NCBI GenBank assembly: GCA_948473085.1
Contig: CAOKWH010000005.1
Span: 33,130 to 97,129 of the forward strand
DNA from: an uncultured Clostridia bacterium
GTDB taxonomy: Bacteria > Bacillota > Clostridia > Oscillospirales > Ruminococcaceae
DNA length: 64,000 nt
Direction of reading: 5' to 3'
In this document: in pieces, positions 1 to 8,405 of the stretch
Layout: every line of letters begins with the position of its first letter
How positions within the stretch are numbered: the stretch's first letter is position 1
The notes under the pieces: generated by a model
Told to the model about the DNA's origin: nothing
Seen by the model: only the letters and a program-made list of their open reading frames with translations
Databases searched by the model: none
Made by a program: the position numbers and the translations under genes

Positions 1-2
1 CC

Positions 3-1319
3 CAGCACAATGTGGCCCCTGGAACTGTGGTACTGGGCCGCGGCTGGAACCAGGATTTCTTCACCGATACCGACCGGATGCCCACCCGGGAGGATCTGGA
101 TCAGATTTCCACCCAGCACCCCATCATCTTCACCCGGGCCTGCGGCCATGTGCTGGTGTGCAACACCGCAGCACTGGAACAGGCCGGTATCACTGCCGAC
201 ACACCCCAGCCCGCCGGCGCCTCCATCGACCATGACGAAAATGGCCAGCCCAACGGCATTTTGCGGGAGGCCGGCGCCATGCTGATGGCCCAAGCCATTA
301 TCCCTGCCAAAACTTTGGAGCACTACAAGAAAAATATCCGGGCCGCTATGGACTACGCCCTGAGCCTGGGGGTTACCTCGGTACATACCAACGACATCAA
401 GGACACCAACTACGCCGATATGTTCCAGGCTTATGAGGAGGTTACACACGGCGGCCGGTCGCTCCGGGCCTACCACCAGTGCTGCTTCACCCAGATCCCC
501 AACTTCCAGGCCTTCCTGGCAGACGGCTACAAGACCGGCTACGGCGATAGCTTTAACAAAATTGGCCCGCTGAAGCTGTTTGTGGATGGCTCGCTGGGCG
601 CGCGCACCGCCAAGATGCGCGCCCCCTACGCCGATGATGCTTCCACCACCGGCATTACCGTAATGAGCCAGGAGTATCTGGACGAAATTTGCGGCATTGC
701 TGCCCAGCACAACATGAGCGTAGCCACCCACGCCATTGGCGACCGGGCTGCCGAGATGATTTTGGACGCCTACGAAAAGACCATGTCCGACAGCTCCAAC
801 CCGCTGCGCAACGGCATTATCCACTGCCAGATTACCGACCGGCCCATCCTGGAGCGGTTTAAGAAGAACAACATCCTGGCCCAGGTGCAGCCCATCTTCA
901 TCCACTATGACAAGAACATTGTCACCGACCGGGTAGGCCCCCAGCTGGCCAGCACCTCCTACGCCTTTAAGACCCTGGCCGATATGGGTGTGCATGTATC
1001 CTACGGCACCGATTCGCCGGTGGAGGATATGAACCCCTACAACAACCTCTACTGTGCCGTTACCAGAATGTCCCTCACCGGGGAAGGGGAACCCTACCTG
1101 CCCAGCGAGTGTGTGGATATCTATGCAGCCATCGACCACTACACCGCCGGCAGCGCCCACTGCTCCTTCGAGGAGAACAGCAAGGGCCGCCTGATGCCCG
1201 GCTTCCTGGCCGACCTGGTTATTCTGGACCGGAATATCTTTGAGGTTCCCTCCGCTGAAATCAAGGATGTCCGCCCGGTAACCACAATGGTAGGCGGCCA
1301 GGTTGTATACAACAGATAA
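3..1319 (+). CDS. Amidohydrolase family protein (YtcJ-like), 5' truncated by window edge
   Basis: The reading frame is open from base 3, so the N-terminus lies outside the window and about 438 codons are visible. The protein resembles YtcJ-type metal-dependent amidohydrolases (amidohydrolase_3 family). Visible family marks are the GRGWNQD segment near the start, VTSVHTND, the DGSLGARTA strand, ATHAIGDRA with a metal-binding-type His, YGTDSPVEDMNP with the late Asp, and the C-terminal GRLMPGFLADLVILD that closes the small beta domain. The natural substrate of this family is rarely known; N-substituted formamides and amino-acid conjugates are possibilities only. It ends in a clear intrinsic terminator. 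I see no partner gene that would give a pathway. Confidence 0.85.
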   Translation, partial: QHNVAPGTVVLGRGWNQDFFTDTDRMPTREDLDQISTQHPIIFTRACGHVLVCNTAALEQAGITADTPQPAGASIDHDENGQPNGILREAGAMLMAQAIIPAKTLEHYKKNIRAAMDYALSLGVTSVHTNDIKDTNYADMFQAYEEVTHGGRSLRAYHQCCFTQIPNFQAFLADGYKTGYGDSFNKIGPLKLFVDGSLGARTAKMRAPYADDASTTGITVMSQEYLDEICGIAAQHNMSVATHAIGDRAAEMILDAYEKTMSDSSNPLRNGIIHCQITDRPILERFKKNNILAQVQPIFIHYDKNIVTDRVGPQLASTSYAFKTLADMGVHVSYGTDSPVEDMNPYNNLYCAVTRMSLTGEGEPYLPSECVDIYAAIDHYTAGSAHCSFEENSKGRLMPGFLADLVILDRNIFEVPSAEIKDVRPVTTMVGGQVVYNR

Positions 1320-1329
1320 CAGGATACCT

Positions 1330-1363
1330 AAAAAGAGGAGCAGCCACGCTGCCCCTCTTTTTT
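1330..1363 (+). terminator. Intrinsic terminator after the amidohydrolase
   Basis: A hairpin with arms AAAGAGGAGCAGC and GCTGCCCCTCTTT (one bulge) is followed by a T run, 10 bases after the stop codon. Confidence 0.85.
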
Positions 1364-1464
1364 ACATGTTGCCGTAAGTCGGTTATTCCGGCAGCCCTAA
1401 ACCTCCTTGCCGCAGGGCTTCGCCTGCTTTAAATGCCACACTGCTAAAAAGCCGGCATAAGCCA

Positions 1465-1974
1465 CTACATTTGTTTTTGAAAAACAAACATTCCTTCATC
1501 ATGATCGCCTATAAAATCATCCGGCATATCCGGATCCGGACATTTATGGTTTAAGTATGACACAATATGGAAACCACATTTATTCACATAAAAATGAATA
1601 TTCCTTTTCTCAAAGTATGGAGTACAAGTTTCCCAGACTTTTGTATCCGGATGTTGTTTTTCGATTTGATTCCACATTGCTTTCCCAACACCCTTGCTTT
1701 GAATACCATATTTTACGAATAAAAAATCCAGGTGATTGTGTTGTGTTTCCGGGTTAATAATTACAATGGCGCCGCCAACCATGTTCCCATCAACAAGTGC
1801 TTTGTATGCGAAAGAATTTTGGGCATTCAAAGATTGGTCAATCTCTTTTTCAGGTAAAATTTCTGCTTCTATTAACCCAAAGGATTCCTCATACCCTTTC
1901 TGAAATGCTTCCTGCATATCCATTTTAAATTGCAGCAAATCGTTATCTTCTACAGGAACAAGCTGAAAACCCAT
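1465..1974 (-). CDS. GNAT family N-acetyltransferase
   Basis: This is a 169-residue protein with a GNAT fold signature: the YGIQSKGVGKAMW stretch fits the acetyl-CoA pyrophosphate-binding loop (Q/RxxGxG/A), and the C-terminal half has the beta-strand pattern seen in many clostridial GNATs of unknown substrate. I start at ATG 1974 because AAGGAGAGG lies a few bases upstream; an in-frame ATG at 2001 lacks such a site. The gene is clearly AT-rich compared with both neighbours, and it is transcribed against them with no partner, which suggests recent acquisition. The substrate cannot be told from sequence. Confidence 0.8.
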   Translation of the reverse strand: MGFQLVPVEDNDLLQFKMDMQEAFQKGYEESFGLIEAEILPEKEIDQSLNAQNSFAYKALVDGNMVGGAIVIINPETQHNHLDFLFVKYGIQSKGVGKAMWNQIEKQHPDTKVWETCTPYFEKRNIHFYVNKCGFHIVSYLNHKCPDPDMPDDFIGDHDEGMFVFQKQM

Positions 1975-2102
1975 TCTTCCCTCTCCTTGAAAAAATTCCA
2001 TTAGCCGTTATAATTATACCATTGGATATAAGCCAATTCAATTCAATTTTTACGCCTTTCGGCAATACCCCCTATACTTATAACACCGATAAGGAGGCCC
2101 CT

Positions 2103-2510
2103 ATGATGATAAAACGCCCGCTTTCCAACCTGGCCCTGGCGCTGAATGGCGCTGCCCTGGCCCTGATGGTGAGTGTGAAGAGCATCCTGCTCTACTCCGC
2201 CCCCTCCCCCACCCAGAGCATTGCCCGCTACTACACCTACCTGGAGCCCGCCGTCTGCTTTGGCAGCGGCATTTACACCGCCCCGCTGGCTGTATTTCTG
2301 GCCGGGCTGGGCTGCCTGCTGCTGGTTCTGGCGCTGCTTCGGAACCGTTCGCTCAAGCCCGCCTTTTGGGCCACTGCCGGCAGCTTGGCCTGTGTGTTTC
2401 CCATTATTGTCCTACTGCCGCTGCACACCCTCAACCTGGCCATCCTGCTTTTGCTGGGGGGTTCCTGTTATCTCCAGTATCGGCTGGCCTTCCGCTCCCG
2501 AGAGGACTAA
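2103..2510 (+). CDS. Small integral membrane protein, unknown function
   Basis: The 135-residue protein is mostly hydrophobic, with about four predicted spans, the last two around ATAGSLACVFPIIVLL and HTLNLAILLLLGG, and a basic tail. I start at ATG 2103, which follows AGGAGG with five bases of spacing; the longer frame back to 2022 has no ribosome site. I do not recognise a family. It stands alone between the GNAT gene and a terminator. Confidence 0.65.
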   Translation: MMIKRPLSNLALALNGAALALMVSVKSILLYSAPSPTQSIARYYTYLEPAVCFGSGIYTAPLAVFLAGLGCLLLVLALLRNRSLKPAFWATAGSLACVFPIIVLLPLHTLNLAILLLLGGSCYLQYRLAFRSRED

Positions 2511-2547
2511 ACCGCGGAAATTTCCCCGCCATCCTCTTTTTTGCAAC

Positions 2548-2576
2548 AAAACCCACCCTGTACAGGGTGGGTTTTT
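2548..2576 (+). terminator. Intrinsic terminator
   Basis: Arms AACCCACCCTGT and ACAGGGTGGGTT are followed by a T run. It ends the small membrane protein gene and is symmetrical enough to work towards the helicase gene as well. Confidence 0.85.
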
Positions 2577-2658
2577 GGTTTAGTTCCTATCCGGGCGCTT
2601 TCCAGTATGGCTTCAAGCCTAAAGCAGCAGGCTGGCGTGTTCTATCCTAAAGGTTCTG

Positions 2659-4416
2659 TTAATAGTCCCTTTTGCGGTTTTTCTTCTCCCCGGAGAAAAA
2701 GCCCTTTTTGCCGCCCCGGCGGCTGTCGGTGCGGCGGCCAAAGCCATCCACCCGGCCATAGGGCTTGCCCTTGGGGAACTTCTGTCCCTGGCCGCGGCCC
2801 CTGGGCAGCTTATCCTCCTTGCCGATGATGCGCACCTCGGTCTTGTTGCCGTTAATACGGCAGGTGGCCATGGTTTCGGCTGTCAGGCGGGCATCCTCGC
2901 CGTCCATCTGCACCACAGTATAGTCGTCGTAGATATCAATCTTACCAATGCTCTTGCCTGGCAGGCCGGTGGCATCGGCAATGGCCCCTAAAATAAAGTT
3001 GGGGGCGATGCGCTGCTTTCTACCCACCGAGAGAATAACGCCGGAAAGGCCGGCGCCCTGGCCGCCGCGGCCCTGGGCATCCCCTTTGCGGGAGACTACC
3101 TGCACCTGGGGCAGATTCTTCTTGCTGCCGGCCAGCAGCAGGGTAATGGCCCCCAGCGCCGCCTGCTCGGTGGTAAAGCCCTGCTGGGTCAGGTGCTCCA
3201 GCACCTCCCGGCTGTCCTGGGAGGGGGCCGCGGCCTCGGTCATCAGCTTTTCTGCAAAGGCCAGGCTGCGGCTGTGGTAAATTTCCTCCGCCGAGGGGAT
3301 CTCCGCCTTTTGAATCTTCGCCCCGGTGGAGGACATAATATCCCGCAGCTGGAAGAACTGCCGCCGCCCGCTGATGAGGGTGTAAGCCCGGCCCTCCTTG
3401 CCCGCCCGGGCGGTGCGCCCGATGCGATGCACATAATATTCGGTGTCCTGGGGAATATCAAAGTTGAATACAGCATCCACATTCTCCACATCAATGCCCC
3501 GGGCAGCTACATCGGTGGCAATGAGGATGCGGGTGCGGTGGCTCTTGAAGCTGTTCATCACCTGAGTACGGGCCGACTGCTTCATATCGCCATGGATACC
3601 AATGGCCTTGTACCCGGCGCTGTTCAGGTACTCGGACAGCTCGTCCACCATCTTCTTGGTGTTGCAGAACACAATGGAAAGCCGGGGCTCGTGCTTGGCC
3701 AGCAGCAGATTGAGCACATCCATCTTCCGGCCCATGGGGCAGTCAAAATAGAACTGTTCAATGCCCACAGCGGTGCGGTTCTCCTCGCTGCCCACAGCCA
3801 CCAGCACCGGGTTGGTCTGGTATTCCTTTGTAATATCCATAATGGCCTTGGGCATGGTGGCGGAAAACAGCACCGTCTGGTGCTGGCCGGGCACCTGGGA
3901 AAGGATTGTTTCAATATCCTCCCGGAACCCCATGTTCAGCATCTCATCCGCCTCGTCCAGGATAACCATTTTCAGGTTCTGCAGGCGCAAGGTGCGGCGG
4001 CGCATGTGATCCATCACCCGGCCAGGGGTGCCAATTACAAAGTTTACCCCCCGCTTGAGCTGGAAAATCTGCTTTTCAATGGAGGCCCCGCCATAGATGG
4101 CGGCCACCTTTACCCCCTTTTTGTACCGGGCAAACCGCTCTATCTCAGCGGCAGCCTGCATGGCCAGCTCCCGGGTGGGGCAGAGCACCAGCACCTGCAC
4201 CCCCTCCACGGCGGGGTCGATGCGGTCGATGGCCGGCAGGCCAAAGGCGGCTGTCTTGCCGGTACCGGTGTGGGAGCGGCCGATGACATCCTTCCCCTCC
4301 AGTACCAGCGGGATGCTCTGGGCCTGGATGGGGGTGGGTTCGGCATAGCCAATCTCGGCCACCGCCCGCTTTACCTCGGCCGACAGCGGAAAATCTTCAA
4401 ACATTATTTTACTCAT
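2659..4416 (-). CDS. deaD: DEAD-box ATP-dependent RNA helicase
   Basis: This is a 585-residue cytoplasmic RNA helicase of the DeaD/CshA/DbpA group, acting on structured RNA in ribosome assembly and mRNA turnover. In order I see the Q motif (FEDFPLS...PTPIQAQSIP), Walker A (SHTGTGKT), PTREL, the DEAD box (ILDEADEML), SAT, and motif VI (HRIGRTARAG). After these comes a DbpA-type RNA-binding domain (VGRKQRIAPNFILGAI...KIDIYDDYTVVQM) and a Gly/Arg/Lys-rich tail. I start at ATG 4416 (MSKIMFEDF), where the family begins; the frame extends upstream to 4494 through a leader with no homology. The leader contains a strong promoter and a terminator-like hairpin, described separately. Confidence 0.93.
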   Translation of the reverse strand: MSKIMFEDFPLSAEVKRAVAEIGYAEPTPIQAQSIPLVLEGKDVIGRSHTGTGKTAAFGLPAIDRIDPAVEGVQVLVLCPTRELAMQAAAEIERFARYKKGVKVAAIYGGASIEKQIFQLKRGVNFVIGTPGRVMDHMRRRTLRLQNLKMVILDEADEMLNMGFREDIETILSQVPGQHQTVLFSATMPKAIMDITKEYQTNPVLVAVGSEENRTAVGIEQFYFDCPMGRKMDVLNLLLAKHEPRLSIVFCNTKKMVDELSEYLNSAGYKAIGIHGDMKQSARTQVMNSFKSHRTRILIATDVAARGIDVENVDAVFNFDIPQDTEYYVHRIGRTARAGKEGRAYTLISGRRQFFQLRDIMSSTGAKIQKAEIPSAEEIYHSRSLAFAEKLMTEAAAPSQDSREVLEHLTQQGFTTEQAALGAITLLLAGSKKNLPQVQVVSRKGDAQGRGGQGAGLSGVILSVGRKQRIAPNFILGAIADATGLPGKSIGKIDIYDDYTVVQMDGEDARLTAETMATCRINGNKTEVRIIGKEDKLPRGRGQGQKFPKGKPYGRVDGFGRRTDSRRGGKKGFFSGEKKNRKRDY

Positions 4417-4494
4417 GAATACCTCGTTTCGTTGCTCCGCTGTCCGGGATCTCTGCCACAGAGCCGCATCCACCCAGCGGATTTGTTTTTTCAT

Positions 4495-4534
4495 AAAAAA
4501 ATGGGGCCAGTCAGTTCGCCTGACTCTACCCCAT
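4495..4534 (-). terminator. Terminator-like hairpin in the helicase leader (possible attenuator)
   Basis: On the minus strand, ATGGGG...CCCCAT and an inner AGTCAG/CTGACT stem are followed by seven T residues. It lies downstream of a consensus promoter and upstream of the helicase start, so transcripts from that promoter must pass it. It could equally serve as the terminator of the small gene at 4614-4886. Confidence 0.7.
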
Positions 4535-4557
4535 CAGTTACGCCTTATTTCCCTTAT

Positions 4558-4586
4558 AGCATACCACAAGCTGTGCAAACTGTCAA
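4558..4586 (-). promoter_or_regulatory. Sigma-A promoter for the helicase gene
   Basis: TTGACA (4586-4581) and TATGCT (4563-4558) are separated by 17 bases. The expected start site is near 4551, about 17 bases before the terminator-like hairpin. Confidence 0.8.
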
Positions 4587-4613
4587 ACTTAAATTCGTTT
4601 ATTTATATAATAC

Positions 4614-4886
4614 TTACAAATCTATTCCTGTTCCATCCACATTCCGATGGGCCAGGGCGGCACAGACCTGCTGGATGCGCCGCTGTTCCTCCTGGGGGTC
4701 GCCAGCGCCCCGGACATAGCCGGCCAGGCGGTTCTGCACCGCTGGGGAGAGGCTCTGGAAAAAGTCCAGCGCCCCGCCCTGGCGCTCCATCCGGTTCATC
4801 AGCGAAAGGGGAACCCCAAAGCCTTCAAACCGGTTGTGCTGCCGGCTTTCCGGCCCATAGACGCCATAAAACTGTTGGTAGTCCAT
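4614..4886 (-). CDS. Hypothetical 90-residue protein
   Basis: This small soluble protein begins MDYQQFYGVYGPES and ends in a helical stretch rich in Gln, Arg and Ala. AGGAGGTG lies eight bases before the ATG, which is the main support for it being real. It has no signal peptide or membrane span. I do not recognise the family. It is followed by the helicase promoter region and transcribed in the same direction. Confidence 0.6.
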   Translation of the reverse strand: MDYQQFYGVYGPESRQHNRFEGFGVPLSLMNRMERQGGALDFFQSLSPAVQNRLAGYVRGAGDPQEEQRRIQQVCAALAHRNVDGTGIDL

Positions 4887-5265
4887 CGCGTTTCACCTCC
4901 TGCCCCTATTCTGCCCCCGACAGGTAAAAAACATACCTGAACAGGCCCTTTTTTCTGCAAAACCACCTTTTTGGGGGCGGTAAGACGGGCCGCTGTGCCA
5001 AAAATATTCAGTTTCTATCCCCCTATTAAAGAAAATGTTTACTGCCCTCCCTTCTTCAGGCATTCCTTTGGTTCCTGCCCTTTGTTTTCCCTCTAAAATC
5101 TCTGATACAGGGCTGCAACATCATCCCATCAGCCGCTCCCGCAAAGAATGAATACAAGCTAAAAACTTTTGCCGGGATTGCAGTTGACAGCTGCTGTGTT
5201 TGGGCCTATAATTGTATCAAATAAGACAATACGATAAATTTTTAACATATAGAGGGGAGCTGCCT
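4887..5265. other. Intergenic region between divergent genes
   Basis: About 380 bases separate the small minus-strand gene from the Crp/Fnr gene. The right end carries a perfect sigma-A promoter. In the left part I see only a weak CAGGTA/TACCTG dyad around 4922-4940 and no convincing reading frame. Confidence 0.6.
5184..5212 (+). promoter_or_regulatory. Perfect consensus sigma-A promoter for the Crp/Fnr gene
   Basis: TTGACA (5184-5189), a 17-base spacer and TATAAT (5207-5212) match the consensus exactly. The start site should be near 5219. Just downstream, ATTGT and ACAAT form a short dyad around 5213-5236 that could be an operator. Confidence 0.88.
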
Positions 5266-5928
5266 ATGTCCTTTACCCCAGAACAAACCAATATCCTTTC
5301 CCAGTGTTTCCTGTTCCGGGGCGCAAGCCTCTCCCCGGCCGTATGGGCCATATTGGAGCAGTGCCCGGTGCGCCAGTACCACAGGGGGGAGGTGATCTAC
5401 TCCCGGCAGCAGTTCCAGCGGGCGGTGGGCATCCTGCTATCCGGCGGGGCGGATATTCTCAAGGGGCATGGCGTAGTGCTCAATACCCTGGGCCCCGGGG
5501 ACAGCTTTGGTGTGGCTGGGCTGTTCACCCAAAACAAGCACTATGTTTCCACCGTATCCGCCAACCGGCCCACCTGTGTCCTGCTGCTCACCGGCCAGCA
5601 TTTGCAGGAGCTGTTTGCCGCAGATGGCACCATTGCCCTGCGATACATCGGCTTTTTGTCCGACCGCATCTGCTTCCTTAACCGTAAGCTGGATTCCTTC
5701 ACCGCCTCCTCGGCAGAGGCGCGCATTGCCCTCTACCTACTGGAACAGGCCCAGGGTAACCGGGTACAGATTTCCGGCGGATATGCGGGGCTCAGCCGCC
5801 AGCTGGGCATCGGCCGGGCCTCCCTCTACCGCTGTTTGGACAGCTTAGAGGCCACTGGCATCCTTGCCCGGCAGGACCGGGAAATTCTGCTGCTGGACCT
5901 GGACCGTCTGGCAGACATTGCCGGATAG
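5266..5928 (+). CDS. Crp/Fnr family transcriptional regulator
   Basis: The 220-residue regulator has an N-terminal cyclic-nucleotide-type beta roll (YHRGEVIYSRQQ...GVLLSGGADI-like region, GDSFGVAGLF) and a C-terminal winged helix (ISGGYAGLSRQLGIGRASLYRCLDSL). It lacks the N-terminal cysteine cluster of oxygen-sensing Fnr, so an Fe-S cluster is unlikely and the effector is unknown. I start at ATG 5266, which follows GAGGGGAG. It stands 83 bases before an ABC importer operon in the same direction, and dyads in that gap are candidate binding sites, so it probably controls that importer. Some members of this group respond to small ligands imported by the neighbouring transporter; this is inference. 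Confidence 0.88.
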   Translation: MSFTPEQTNILSQCFLFRGASLSPAVWAILEQCPVRQYHRGEVIYSRQQFQRAVGILLSGGADILKGHGVVLNTLGPGDSFGVAGLFTQNKHYVSTVSANRPTCVLLLTGQHLQELFAADGTIALRYIGFLSDRICFLNRKLDSFTASSAEARIALYLLEQAQGNRVQISGGYAGLSRQLGIGRASLYRCLDSLEATGILARQDREILLLDLDRLADIAG

Positions 5929-5940
5929 ACCGAGTATTTT

Positions 5941-5980
5941 ACAGGAAAAACCTGTGGAATAGAGCGCCCCTCAAAGGGGC
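5941..5980 (+). promoter_or_regulatory. Two dyads between the regulator and the importer
   Basis: ACAGG-AAAAA-CCTGT (5941-5955) and GCCCC-TCAAA-GGGGC (5966-5980) lie just before the ribosome site of the binding-protein gene. The first has operator-like symmetry; the second is followed by TATATTTT and could be a weak terminator or mRNA hairpin. Confidence 0.45.
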
Positions 5981-6011
5981 TATATTTTACCAAATAAGGA
6001 GAGTACCAAAC

Positions 6012-7028
6012 ATGAAGCGTTTTCTTGCACTGGCCCTGTCGGCCGTTTTAAGCCTGTCGCTGGCCGCCTGCGCCCCGGGTGGCGAAAGCTCGGCACCCGA
6101 AACTTCCAGCAGCACACCCCAGGAAAAAATAACCATCCAGGTGGGCGGGCTGAAAGGCCCCACTGCCATGGGCATGGTGCAGCTGATGGAGGCAGATGCC
6201 GCCGGCAGCACCTACAGCGACTATGAATTTACACTGGCCGGCGCCCCGGACGAGATTACGGCCAAGCTCATCAGCGGCGAGGTGGATATTGCCGCTGTGC
6301 CCACCAATGTGGCCTCGGTGCTGTACAACAAAACCCAGGGCAAGGTGCAGATAGCCGCCCTGAACACCCTGGGTGTCCTGTATGTGGTGGAATCCGGGGA
6401 GGGTATCCAGTCCATTGAGGATCTGCGGGGAAAAACCATCTACTCCACCGGCAAGGGTTCCACCCCTGAATTTGCCCTGAACTACATCTTGGAGCAGAAC
6501 GGCCTGACAGTGGGCACCGATGTGTTTGTGGAATATAAGAGCGAACACGCCGAGCTGGCCTCGCTGCTGGCGGCCGGCCAGGCGGATATTGCCGTACTGC
6601 CCCAGCCCTTTGTAACCAGTGTACTGGCCCAGAACGAGCAGGTGCGCATTGCCCTGGACCTGACCCAGGAGTGGGACAAGGCCACCACTGACGGCAGCAA
6701 GCTGACCATGGGCGCCCTGGTGGTGCGCAGCGACTTTGCCCAGCAGCACCCGGAGGAGCTGGCCAAGTTTATGGAGGAATACCAGGCCTCTGCCGCCTAT
6801 GTAACCGACCCGGCCAACCTGGAAGAGGTATCCGGCCTGATGGAAAAATACGATATTATCAAGGCTGCTGTGGCCAAGCAGGCACTGCCCTACTGCAACA
6901 TTGTGTGCATTACCGGGCAGGAGATGAAGGACGCCGCCCAGGGCTTCCTGACCGTCCTGTTTGGCGCCAACCCCAGCTCCATCGGCGGGGCACTGCCGGG
7001 CGAGGACTTCTACTACCTTGGCAACTAA
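6012..7028 (+). CDS. ABC importer substrate-binding lipoprotein (NitT/TauT type)
   Basis: The 338-residue lipoprotein has a signal peptide ending LSLAAC, so Cys19 or so should be lipidated and the mature protein tethered outside the membrane. The body matches the NMT1/SsuA-like fold used by NitT/TauT importers: an LKGPTAMGMVQLM start, KLISGEVDIAAVPTN, SIEDLRGKTIYSTGKG and LLAAGQADIAVLPQPF. The ligand is unknown; this clade includes binders of sulfonates, thiamin precursors, and metals or oxyanions, and I cannot choose. It is the first gene of a three-gene importer, with the permease start overlapping its stop codon. Confidence 0.9.
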   Translation: MKRFLALALSAVLSLSLAACAPGGESSAPETSSSTPQEKITIQVGGLKGPTAMGMVQLMEADAAGSTYSDYEFTLAGAPDEITAKLISGEVDIAAVPTNVASVLYNKTQGKVQIAALNTLGVLYVVESGEGIQSIEDLRGKTIYSTGKGSTPEFALNYILEQNGLTVGTDVFVEYKSEHAELASLLAAGQADIAVLPQPFVTSVLAQNEQVRIALDLTQEWDKATTDGSKLTMGALVVRSDFAQQHPEELAKFMEEYQASAAYVTDPANLEEVSGLMEKYDIIKAAVAKQALPYCNIVCITGQEMKDAAQGFLTVLFGANPSSIGGALPGEDFYYLGN

Positions 7029-7794
7029 GCAAAACTGGCCGGTTCGGCTGATTACAGCAGCCCTCTGGTTTGGCCTTTGGCAGGGGGCACACCTGCTGGT
7101 ATATGCCGCCTACGGCACCGACCTGCTGCTGCCCTCCCCTGCCGCCGTATTAACCCGGCTGGCCGGGCTGCTGGGCACTGCCGGCTTTTATGCCACCGTG
7201 CTGCATACCTTTGTGCGCATCTTTTCCGGCTTCCTGCTGGGGACAGCCGCCGGGCTGCTGTTGGGGGCAGGCACCGCCTTTTCCCCGCTGCTGCACCACT
7301 TTTTTGCCCCGGCCATGTATGCCGTCAAATCCACGCCGGTGGCCTCGTTCGTCATCCTGGCGCTGGTGTGGATCCGGGGGGAAAACCTCTCGGTATTCAT
7401 CGCCTTTTTAATGGTGCTGCCGGTTATCTGGGGGGGCGTTCACACCGGCTTTTGCAGCGCTGACCCCCGGCTGCTGGAGATGGCCCGGGTCTATCGCCTG
7501 CCCCGCTGGAAACAGCTGCGGCATATCTACCTGCCGGCAGTGCTGCCCCATCTGCTGACAGGCATCCGGGTGGGGCTGGGCTTCAGCTGGAAATCGGGCA
7601 TTGCCGGGGAGGTGCTGGCCATCCCCCGGCAGGCGGTGGGCACCGAGCTGTACAACGCCAAAATTTATCTGGACATGCCCGGCCTGTTTGCCTGGACGGC
7701 TGTTATTATCCTGCTGTCGGTGCTGATTGAAAAAGGGGTGCTGTGGCTGCTGCCCGGCAGGAAGAAGGAGGAAAACCGTGCTCAAGCTGCATAA
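7018..7794 (+). CDS. ABC importer permease (NitT/TauT type)
   Basis: The protein has about six membrane spans and the EAA-type loop of binding-protein-dependent permeases (DPRLLEMARVYRLPRWKQLRHIYLPAVLP). I place the start at TTG 7018, overlapping the stop of the binding-protein gene by 11 bases, which gives 258 residues; a longer frame from 6961 would run deep into the upstream gene. GCGAGGAC sits about 12 bases before this TTG. Its product should pair with itself and the next gene's ATPase in the membrane. Confidence 0.85.
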   Translation: MATKQNWPVRLITAALWFGLWQGAHLLVYAAYGTDLLLPSPAAVLTRLAGLLGTAGFYATVLHTFVRIFSGFLLGTAAGLLLGAGTAFSPLLHHFFAPAMYAVKSTPVASFVILALVWIRGENLSVFIAFLMVLPVIWGGVHTGFCSADPRLLEMARVYRLPRWKQLRHIYLPAVLPHLLTGIRVGLGFSWKSGIAGEVLAIPRQAVGTELYNAKIYLDMPGLFAWTAVIILLSVLIEKGVLWLLPGRKKEENRAQAA

Positions 7795-8362
7795 CCTCTC
7801 CTTTTCCTATGGCGGCCGCCCGGTGTTCCAGGGGCTGAACCTCACCTTCCCTGCTGGTAGCCGCACCGCCATACTGGGGCGCTCCGGCCTGGGGAAAACC
7901 ACGCTGCTCCGGCTGATTGCCGGGTTGCTCCCGCCGGACGCCGGGGAAATCACCGGGCTGCCAGAACAGGGTGTGGCAATGGTGTTCCAGGAGGACCGGC
8001 TGGTGCCGGGGCTGACTGCCGCCGAAAATGTCCGGCTGCCCAGCCCGCAGCTGCCCCAGGCAGAACTGCAGCAGCTGTTTGCCGAACTGGGCCTTGCCGG
8101 CAGCGAAAACCTTTTGCCTGCCCAGCTCAGCGGCGGCATGAGCCGGCGGGTGGCCATCGCCCGGGCCCTTGCTTTTGACAGCCCCCTGATTATGATGGAC
8201 GAGCCCCTCAAGGGCCTGGATGAAACCACCCATGCCCAGGTGATGGACTGCATCCATCGGCGCAGCGGGGGAAAAACCCTGCTGCTGATTACGCACAGCA
8301 CTGCCGAAGCAGAGACTTTGGGTTGCAAGGCGCTACGGCTAAAGGATTTTACAGAAACATAA
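7778..8362 (+). CDS. ABC importer ATP-binding protein
   Basis: The 194-residue ATPase has Walker A GRSGLGKT (residues 34-41), a Q-loop VFQEDRL, the signature LSGGMSRRVAIARAL, Walker B LIMMDEPLKGLD and the switch His in LLITHS. It is shorter than the usual 240-260 residues of this family and lacks a C-terminal extension. I start at GTG 7778, which has AAGGAGG five bases upstream and overlaps the permease by 17 bases. It energises the importer encoded by the two preceding genes. Confidence 0.9.
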   Translation: MLKLHNLSFSYGGRPVFQGLNLTFPAGSRTAILGRSGLGKTTLLRLIAGLLPPDAGEITGLPEQGVAMVFQEDRLVPGLTAAENVRLPSPQLPQAELQQLFAELGLAGSENLLPAQLSGGMSRRVAIARALAFDSPLIMMDEPLKGLDETTHAQVMDCIHRRSGGKTLLLITHSTAEAETLGCKALRLKDFTET

Positions 8363-8369
8363 AAAAATA

Positions 8370-8402
8370 CCCTGGTACCAGTACGGTACCAGGGCTTTTT
8401 TT
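8370..8402 (+). terminator. Terminator of the importer operon
   Basis: CCCTGGTACC and GGTACCAGGG form a perfect ten-pair stem followed by a T run. It also sits at the end of the convergent serS gene. Confidence 0.9.
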
Positions 8403-8405
8403 ATC

